DNA of 10,950 nt from Candidatus Parcubacteria bacterium. Lineage in GTDB: Bacteria > Patescibacteriota > Minisyncoccia > Phycocordibacterales > SBAW01. Below the pieces are notes generated by a model that was not told where the DNA came from, ran no database searches, and worked only from the letters and a program-made list of their open reading frames with translations. Below, piece by piece: positions 6,093-10,950 of this stretch. Numbering within the stretch: position 1 is the first letter of the stretch; each line of letters opens with the position of its first letter. Where the stretch lies: NCBI GenBank assembly GCA_014379165.1, contig JACMMG010000028.1, positions 1 through 10,950 of the forward strand, written 5' to 3'. Made by a program: the position numbers and the translations under genes.

Positions 6093-6245
6093 ATGACATA
6101 TTATCCGTTTGGCCCAAAGTCCCACCCGGTTGCAGTGATGGGGGTACTTGCCCTCATTGCGATCTGTGTCTTCGGCGCTGGGGGAATGATTGCAGCGGTG
6201 GAGGAAAGCAGAACCCACTCATCCAAGGCGCTCGAGCAGAACTAG
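6093..6245 (+). CDS. small single-pass membrane protein, 50 aa
   Basis: I do not recognise this protein. The reading frame starts at ATG 6093 with an AGGGAG ribosome site (6083-6088) 4 bases upstream, and ends at TAG 6243-6245. One hydrophobic helix covers about residues 13-35 (VAVMGVLALIAICVFGAGGMIAAV), preceded by a short aromatic N-terminus MTYYPFGPKSH and followed by a charged, polar tail EESRTHSSKALEQN. It lacks a prepilin-type cleavage site. The gene forms a complete transcription unit, with a consensus-like promoter at 5998-6030 and a strong terminator at 6266-6306, just before the pilus operon. That arrangement favours a real gene over chance. A link to the pilus is only positional. 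Confidence 0.55.
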   Translation: MTYYPFGPKSHPVAVMGVLALIAICVFGAGGMIAAVEESRTHSSKALEQN

Positions 6246-6265
6246 CCGCCTGAGCGCGGCGACGC

Positions 6266-6306
6266 CAGGCCTCTCGCAAAGATTGCGAGAGGCCTGCATT
6301 ATTTTT
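6266..6306 (+). terminator. strong Rho-independent terminator
   Basis: A perfect 14-bp stem, CAGGCCTCTCGCAA (6266-6279) with TTGCGAGAGGCCTG (6283-6296), closes a 3-base loop AGA. It is followed by CATTATTTTT. This is the strongest hairpin terminator in the window. It isolates the small gene from the pilus operon, which then needs its own promoter. Confidence 0.88.
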
Positions 6307-6325
6307 GATTGTTTTACATAGCCTC

Positions 6326-6354
6326 TAGACACGCACAATACTTTCCTGTATAAG
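6326..6354 (+). promoter_or_regulatory. promoter of the pilus operon
   Basis: TAGACA (6326-6331) and TATAAG (6349-6354) are 17 bases apart and close to sigma70 consensus. The -10 ends 6 bases before the pilB ATG at 6361, with no ribosome site between, which predicts a leaderless pilB message. It lies just after the terminator at 6266-6306. Confidence 0.65.
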
Positions 6355-6360
6355 AGCGCC

Positions 6361-7605
6361 ATGCCGCTTTCTACAGGGCAGGCGCACCTGGGACGCCTGA
6401 GTCAAATTGATGATGAGTTGAAAAGGGGGGAGGACATCTCCATAGTCTTTCTCGTTGACTCCCTTATAGGCCATGCCCACGCGCTTCGGGCCTCGGACAT
6501 TCATATCGACCCTACCGCCCAGGAAGTTAAGGTCAGAATGCGCATCGACGGCGTCTTGCAGGACCTTTATACTTTCCCGAAATCAGTGCATCAGGAGATC
6601 ATTTCGCGCATTAAGGTCCTCTCTGGGCTACGTACCGACGAGCACTTCGCCGCGCAAGACGGACGCGTGCGCCACACACTGCCTTCCGGCGAAAACGTCG
6701 ACATCCGCGTCTCGATTGTGCCGACATACCATGGTGAAAATTCGGTTATGCGCCTTTTGACCGACACTGCCGAAAACTATACGCTCGACACGTTTGGATT
6801 CAGCCGAATTGATCAGGAAAAAATTCTTCAGGCGATAAAGCGTCCTAACGGCATGATCCTTTCTACCGGTCCGACCGGTTCAGGAAAAACCACAACGCTC
6901 TACACAATATTAAAAATGCTCAACAAGCCGGATGTCTCGATTGTTACGATTGAAGACCCGATTGAATATGCTGTGGAAGGTGTTAAACAAATTCAGGTAA
7001 ATGCCAAGACATCGCTCACCTTTGCAAACGGCCTTCGCTCTATTTTACGGCAGGACCCGAACGTGATTATGGTTGGTGAAATCCGCGATTCTGAAACCGC
7101 CCATATTGCGGTTAATACCGCCCTCACCGGCCACCTTCTTCTTTCAACGCTCCATACGAATGATGCGGCAACAACGCTTCCGCGACTTTTGGACATGGGC
7201 GTAGACGCATATTTGGTGGCCTCAACTATCGCTATTGCGATGGGACAGCGCCTGGTGCGGCGCATATGCCCGCAGTGCAGAGTATCGCATCAATTGAGCG
7301 CGCAGGAAGCAGAACTGTTACAGCGTCTTTCCATACAAAAGCCCTTTACAGAAAATGAGACACTCTGGCGGGGAAAAGGATGCGAGGCGTGTCACTGGAG
7401 CGGGTACCGCGGGCGGTTGGCAATTCTTGAAGTTATTGCAGCTGACGATGATATCCGTGCGGCCATTTTGCGCAAGGCTCCCTCAAGCGAACTAAAAGCT
7501 ATTGCAGTTCAAAATGGGATGACAACCATGCTTGAGGACGGTATTGCCAAAGCGCGCGCAGGCGAGACCACCGTAGAAGAGGTGCTTCGGGTCGTACATG
7601 AATAA
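6361..7605 (+). CDS. pilB: type IV pilus assembly ATPase PilB (GspE family), short form, 414 aa
   Basis: A hexameric cytoplasmic ATPase that powers pilus or pseudopilus extension. The N2 domain begins at ASDIHIDP (44-51) with VRMRIDGVLQDL. The ATPase domain carries Walker A GPTGSGKT (170-177), Asp box TIEDPIEY (197-203 region), Walker B VIMVGEIRD (235-243), and the His box TGHLLLSTLHTNDA (256-269). A zinc-type tetracysteine is present: C303, C306, C341 and C344. This marks PilB/GspE rather than the retraction ATPase PilT. Usual PilB is about 550-570 aa; here the N1 (MshEN) domain is missing. The frame has no ATG, GTG or TTG between the in-frame stop at 6319 and ATG 6361, so the shortness is real in this sequence. 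pilC follows after 9 bases. Confidence 0.93.
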   Translation: MPLSTGQAHLGRLSQIDDELKRGEDISIVFLVDSLIGHAHALRASDIHIDPTAQEVKVRMRIDGVLQDLYTFPKSVHQEIISRIKVLSGLRTDEHFAAQDGRVRHTLPSGENVDIRVSIVPTYHGENSVMRLLTDTAENYTLDTFGFSRIDQEKILQAIKRPNGMILSTGPTGSGKTTTLYTILKMLNKPDVSIVTIEDPIEYAVEGVKQIQVNAKTSLTFANGLRSILRQDPNVIMVGEIRDSETAHIAVNTALTGHLLLSTLHTNDAATTLPRLLDMGVDAYLVASTIAIAMGQRLVRRICPQCRVSHQLSAQEAELLQRLSIQKPFTENETLWRGKGCEACHWSGYRGRLAILEVIAADDDIRAAILRKAPSSELKAIAVQNGMTTMLEDGIAKARAGETTVEEVLRVVHE

Positions 7606-7614
7606 TAAAATAGT

Positions 7615-8859
7615 ATGAATTATTTAAAACTACAGTTTGCTCGGGTTTCTCAGTTGGGGTCGAATGCGTTTCCGCTACGGCCGAATTTCAAGCTTCCTCC
7701 GCTCCCGTTTCTTAAAAAGCTTCCTCAATTTAAGGGTTTCAAACAGTTGACGCCAAAGGAGTATAAAAAAATTGCTTCAGATTTGTACGAAAAGCTTCTT
7801 AACTATTCGACCCCACGCTTTTCTCTTAAAGAGCAGATGTTTTTTGCCCGCCGACTCGCGTTCCTTATTAATGCGGGCGTGCCGCTCATTGAAGGGCTCC
7901 ATATAATGCGCGCGCAGGCCCGTCGCGGCGGCCAAGCCCGGATGCTCGACCATGTGCTCAAAGACATAAGTAACGGACAATCGCTCAGCAAAAGCTTCGG
8001 CAAATTTCCGCGCGTGTTCGGCAATTTTACGATCTCGATTTTAAAAATTGGAGAAAGCAGCGGCACGCTTTCAATTTGCCTCAATTATCTTGCGGACGAA
8101 TTAAAAAAGCGCCAGATCCTCAGCCGTAAGGTTATAAGCGCTTTTATTTACCCAGCGGTCATTACGCTTGCTACGATAGGCATCACTGCATTTTTGATGC
8201 TCTATTTGTTCCCGAAGATTATACCGATCTTCACCTCGCTCAATATGGAATTGCCGCTGACAACGCGCATTGTTATGGCAGCAAGCGTTTTCATGCAGCA
8301 TTGGGGCCTGCTCGTTATGGTTGGAGTTGTCCTTGTTGGTATTGCAACAACGATCCTGCTTAGACGCAGTCAACGCGTGCATTTTTACTTTGATCACGCG
8401 CTCGTGCGTACGCCACTAATGGGTACTATCGTGCGCTATTACAACATCGCTAACACAACGCGCACCTTGGGGCTTCTGCTGCGCAGCGGGGTCAAGCTTT
8501 CTGACGCGCTTCCGATCGTTGCCGACACCACTAAAAACCTTGTGTATCGCGCGCAACTGCACGAGCTTGGCGAGGTGGTTAACCGTGGTGAAAAAATTTC
8601 TACGCATCTTATACGCGAGACGCGTTATTTCCCGCCGATCGTGGGGCACATGATAGCAGTGGGGGAAAGAAGCGGTACTCTTTCCGAGACGCTTGTGTAC
8701 CTCTCTGAACTGTATGAGCACGAAGTTGATGAGTTTACGAAAAACCTCTCAACGCTTGTTGAACCTGCGCTCATGATCGTGATGGGCGTTGTCGTGGGGT
8801 TCATTGCGGTTTCGATAATCACTCCTATATATGGCATCACCCAGAATCTCCATCCGTAG
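7615..8859 (+). CDS. pilC: type IV pilus inner-membrane platform protein PilC (GspF family), 414 aa
   Basis: The polytopic platform protein that couples the ATPase to pilin assembly. Two T2SSF domains are seen (about 72-195 and 272-395). Each carries the repeated signature: INAGVPL (85-91) with GESSGTL (146-152), and LRSGVKL (289-295) with GERSGTL (350-356). Membrane helices lie at about 176-200, 228-250 and 382-405. An N-terminal basic and proline-rich stretch (1-50) is cytoplasmic. Length is normal and the C-terminus (ITPIYGITQNLHP) is complete. It follows pilB by 9 bases without a clear ribosome site. The pseudopilin ATG at 8831 overlaps its end by 29 bases. Its stop codon lies on the edge of the palindromic element at 8858-8978. 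Confidence 0.93.
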   Translation: MNYLKLQFARVSQLGSNAFPLRPNFKLPPLPFLKKLPQFKGFKQLTPKEYKKIASDLYEKLLNYSTPRFSLKEQMFFARRLAFLINAGVPLIEGLHIMRAQARRGGQARMLDHVLKDISNGQSLSKSFGKFPRVFGNFTISILKIGESSGTLSICLNYLADELKKRQILSRKVISAFIYPAVITLATIGITAFLMLYLFPKIIPIFTSLNMELPLTTRIVMAASVFMQHWGLLVMVGVVLVGIATTILLRRSQRVHFYFDHALVRTPLMGTIVRYYNIANTTRTLGLLLRSGVKLSDALPIVADTTKNLVYRAQLHELGEVVNRGEKISTHLIRETRYFPPIVGHMIAVGERSGTLSETLVYLSELYEHEVDEFTKNLSTLVEPALMIVMGVVVGFIAVSIITPIYGITQNLHP

Positions 8860-9424
8860 CTTCGCCCAAAATGGCGGCCTGCTTCGTTGCGGCTTGCGGT
8901 CCTCCCTTGCAATATGCTCCATATTGCGCGGTCCGGTCCTCAGCCGCGTCTCGCATACCATCAATTTTAGGCGAAGCTCAACCGCCGGATTCACCTTGCT
9001 CGAGATATTGATCGTGATCGGCCTTTTTGCCATTATCGGAACCTTCGCGATGTTTATTGATATGGGAAGCCTTTTTGGAAATTCGTTTCGTGGCGAAGAG
9101 CGTACGATTGTAACACTTTTGCAAAACGCGCGCGCCGACGCAATGGACAACGTCGGGCAAGCGCCGCACGGACTTGCCATATATCCGGCAGATAATCCAG
9201 ATGCGTATGTGTTGTTTGCGCAGAGTGCGTACGCCACCGACCCGTTGTCGCACCGAGTCGTTGAAGAAGCGTACGATATCGAAATTTCAGGTGCACCGGT
9301 AGAGATAGTATTCGAACAATTAAGCGGCAATAGCAATTTTGAGGGAACAATTACGCTTACAGATCCTAACCGCGGCATTACAAGCGAAATAACAATAAAC
9401 CATGAGGGCGCTATCAGCTGGTAA
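8831..9424 (+). CDS. GspH-like pseudopilin with an unusually long leader, 197 aa
   Basis: A minor pilin or pseudopilin of the type IV pilus/type II secretion kind. The prepilin peptidase site is STAG|FTLLEILIVIGLFAII, with Phe54 as mature residue 1 and Glu58 at +5, followed by one hydrophobic helix. RGEERTIVTLLQNARADAMDN matches the GspH-type stretch after the helix, and a beta-rich C-terminal domain completes about 144 mature residues. The leader is 53 residues, while type IV-like leaders usually have about 6-15. About 39 of these residues (10-48) come from the palindromic element at 8858-8978. Without them the leader would be MASPRISIRSSTAG. TTG codons at 8894 and 8924 offer other in-frame starts, giving a 22-residue leader from 8924. 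Its end overlaps the next gene by 23 bases. Confidence 0.85.
   Translation: MASPRISIRSFAQNGGLLRCGLRSSLAICSILRGPVLSRVSHTINFRRSSTAGFTLLEILIVIGLFAIIGTFAMFIDMGSLFGNSFRGEERTIVTLLQNARADAMDNVGQAPHGLAIYPADNPDAYVLFAQSAYATDPLSHRVVEEAYDIEISGAPVEIVFEQLSGNSNFEGTITLTDPNRGITSEITINHEGAISW
8858..8978. repeat. 121-bp concentric imperfect palindrome (candidate palindromic mobile element)
   Basis: Every paired block shares the centre 8918. The outer arms, 8858-8872 and 8964-8978, pair in 14 of 15 positions (AGCTTCGCCCAAAAT against ATTTTAGGCGAAGCT). A middle block, GCGGCT (8889-8894), pairs with AGCCGC (8942-8947). The inner 8-bp stem GCAATATG (8909-8916) pairs with CATATTGC (8920-8927) around a 3-base loop. Pairing stops sharply outside the ends. 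AGCT occurs at both borders, consistent with a 4-bp target duplication and a net insertion of 117 bp. AGCT is self-complementary, however, so it may simply be the arm ends. The element contains no gene of its own and is read through in frame by the pseudopilin. Confidence 0.8.
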
Positions 9425-10859
9425 GCAAGGATTTTCAACGCTCGAGCTTGTTATCGCGCTCGCGCTCCTTTCGCTTGTCATGGGCGGCGTTATTCTTGCA
9501 AGTTGGAGCTCAAGTTACTGGGCCGTTGCGTCCGAAACGAGCAACGAAGCCCTCTACAAAGCAAAGACCACTCTGGAAGATATGCGCGCGTCAGCAAAAG
9601 AGAATTTTTTTGCGGTTTCTTCGGCTGCTGCGGTTAAAGACAGTGACCCTTCATGCGCGGATGGCGGACTTTGTTATTACTTACAAAGTGCGGTACTTGA
9701 TCTTTCCTCGTGCGCTAAATATGCAGAAGCTATTGTGTCTTGGCAGGTTGTAGGGTACCCCACAACCACTACGTCACTTTTTACTAATTTGACGAATCCA
9801 TCCGAAGTGCTGGCGCAGGGGAGTGACTGCCTGTTGGCGCAGCCAAAAGGGCAATGGAACGGCTTGACTACGAGCGCTTCGTATACGCTTGCGGGCACGC
9901 CCAGGGACATCGATGTACTTTCCGGCACATCATATATTGCGATTGGTCAGAGTCCGTATCTTTCAATTGCAAAGGGAAGTGGCATCGTCGCACTTACAAA
10001 CGGTTTTGCGCTCGAAGACCCTGCAAATGCGATAGACGTGGCGCGCAACGCGGGAAGCGGCCGGACGTACGCGTATCTAGCGGTAGCTTCTACTTCAAAT
10101 CAGTTCCAAGTTATTGACGTAACCGAGCCCGCAACACCATTCCTTGTGGCTAGCGTGCCCCTTAGCGTAGACCCGCACGGTTCTTACCCCCAAGGGTGGC
10201 GGGTTGCTTACTACGCCGGGCGGGTATATGTCGCGACGCGGGAAACCACCGGCCCAGAGCTGCATATTTTTGACGTCTCCTTGCCCGAGAATCCGCTTTA
10301 CCTTGGTAGCAAAGAGCTCAATACCTCGGCGTACGGCCTTATCGTACGGCAAGAAGGCAGCGGAAGTGGCGCACATACGCTTGCGTATCTTGCGACTACA
10401 CGCGGTAAGGAACTTATGGTACTCGACGCAAGCGATCCTGCAGCCGTTTCTGAATTACCAGGCGCCGCAAGCGATTTGCCGGGCGATGCCGACGGCCGCT
10501 CTATAGCGCTCAGTGGAAACGGTATTTATATTGGTCGCGCTTCCAACTCCGGGAACGACTTATATGTGCTTGATGCCAGCGACATTTTTTCCGCAACCGC
10601 CGGGCTCTCTACTGCGATGCCCGCGATTGATATCGGCAGCGATGTAACGTCCCTGCGTGTCTCGGGGCAGTTCTTGTTTGTAGGAAGCAGCAAAAGCGGC
10701 AAGCAGCTGCAGTTATTTTCTAAGGACGGTAGCGCACTCTCGCCCCGCAGCAGCATATCGGTACCGGGCCTTGGAAGTGCCTCGTTCGATGTAGAAGGCG
10801 ACAGCATATATGCGCTCAGTTCCGGCAGCCCGCAGCTGCGCATATTTGAAAGTAATTAA
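9402..10859 (+). CDS. pseudopilin fused to a predicted seven-bladed LVIVD-type beta-propeller, 485 aa
   Basis: The N-terminus MRALSAGKQG|FSTLELVIALALLSLVMGGVIL has a normal 10-residue leader, Glu at +5 and one hydrophobic helix, so it enters the pilus or pseudopilus. Residues 35-160 form a linker domain with five Cys (C85, C91, C104, C143 and a fifth not paired by eye) and low-complexity Thr/Ser stretches (GYPTTTTSLF). From about residue 165 on, a strand motif recurs seven times, roughly YxAxx...LxVxD, beginning near 178, 224, 275, 328, 375, 424 and 469, i.e. every 45-53 residues. Good copies are AYLAV..FQVIDVTEP, VYVATRETTGPELHIFDVSLP and IYIGRASNSGNDLYVLDASD. This fits the LVIVD repeat family. 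The large domain would be extracytoplasmic, at the pilus tip or surface. The Cys count needs checking; four positions are certain. Confidence 0.82.
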   Translation: MRALSAGKQGFSTLELVIALALLSLVMGGVILASWSSSYWAVASETSNEALYKAKTTLEDMRASAKENFFAVSSAAAVKDSDPSCADGGLCYYLQSAVLDLSSCAKYAEAIVSWQVVGYPTTTTSLFTNLTNPSEVLAQGSDCLLAQPKGQWNGLTTSASYTLAGTPRDIDVLSGTSYIAIGQSPYLSIAKGSGIVALTNGFALEDPANAIDVARNAGSGRTYAYLAVASTSNQFQVIDVTEPATPFLVASVPLSVDPHGSYPQGWRVAYYAGRVYVATRETTGPELHIFDVSLPENPLYLGSKELNTSAYGLIVRQEGSGSGAHTLAYLATTRGKELMVLDASDPAAVSELPGAASDLPGDADGRSIALSGNGIYIGRASNSGNDLYVLDASDIFSATAGLSTAMPAIDIGSDVTSLRVSGQFLFVGSSKSGKQLQLFSKDGSALSPRSSISVPGLGSASFDVEGDSIYALSSGSPQLRIFESN

Positions 10860-10863
10860 ACGT

Positions 10864-10950
10864 ATGAGAAAAAAAGGATTCACCCAGTCACTAGAGAATC
10901 GCGTTCCGCCGCGTGGTTTTTTCAACGTTTTTTCCGATGCAAAGCGTTTA
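10864..10950 (+). CDS. start of a further gene of the pilus operon, probably another pseudopilin (partial)
   Basis: An ATG 4 bases after the previous stop opens a frame that runs off the window. The first residues MRKKGFTQSLENR have the basic leader and GFT of a prepilin, but lack the hydrophobic helix that should follow. It continues VPPRGFFNVFSDAKRL instead. The codons for Gly-Phe-Thr (GGATTCACC) equal those at the cleavage site of the first pseudopilin. The true prepilin site may lie further on. Identification rests mainly on position. Confidence 0.5.
   Translation, partial: MRKKGFTQSLENRVPPRGFFNVFSDAKRL

Noticed and set aside
8749..9438. Long minus-strand open frame of 229 codons opposite pilC and the pseudopilin
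   Set aside because: It is a shadow of real + strand genes, with no family pattern and no ribosome site seen.
1..10950. CRISPR array, tRNA, rRNA, insertion sequence with transposase, or phage genes
   Set aside because: No regularly spaced direct repeats, tRNA-like cloverleaf, rRNA segment, transposase or integrase motif was seen in either strand.
1..10950. Alternative genetic code (UGA as Gly) as in some CPR lineages
   Set aside because: TGA ends genes at natural family C-termini (for example 5312-5314), and no in-frame TGA occurs in the long conserved genes.

Overview
The window reads as a bacterial chromosome segment using the standard code: TAA, TAG and TGA all end genes and no long frame has internal TGA. 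The compact layout, small accessory enzymes and a short type IV pilus locus of pilB, pilC and serial pseudopilins suggest a Patescibacteria (CPR, Parcubacteria-like) genome. That assignment is inference from gene style; no rRNA or marker protein is present. Every supported gene is on the + strand.

Layout. Bases 1-45 are the tail of an unknown gene, overlapped by a small hypothetical gene (38-295) and closed by a terminator. A peptidase E-like S51 hydrolase (388-1029) and a GNAT acetyltransferase (1131-1649, with terminator) follow as separate units. Next comes a Cys-free ArsR-family repressor (1775-2044). A palindrome lies in its own promoter and a longer copy lies behind it, in front of a DUF1801 gene, a YdeI-like gene and a four-helix membrane protein (2134-3479). 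A four-gene operon (3509-5960) encodes a HIT-family protein, an alpha/beta hydrolase, a flavin-binding PNPOx-family protein and a histidine phosphatase. The interval 5961-6360 holds a self-contained minigene for a 50-residue membrane protein, with promoter, ribosome site and strong terminator. From 6361 to the end runs the pilus operon: a short PilB/GspE ATPase, PilC/GspF platform protein, a GspH-like pseudopilin, a pseudopilin fused to a predicted seven-bladed beta-propeller, and the start of another gene.

The most notable feature is a 121-bp imperfect palindrome (8858-8978) at the pilC/pseudopilin junction. All its paired blocks share one centre. It lies in frame inside the prepilin leader, and taking out 117 bp (39 codons) restores a normal 14-residue leader. 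It looks like a small palindromic element that inserted into a coding region and kept the frame, comparable in behaviour to the Rickettsia palindromic elements.

Second, five first-gene start codons sit 6-7 bases behind a -10 hexamer with no Shine-Dalgarno sequence, which points to leaderless mRNAs. At least one downstream operon gene, and two single genes, use Shine-Dalgarno sites instead.
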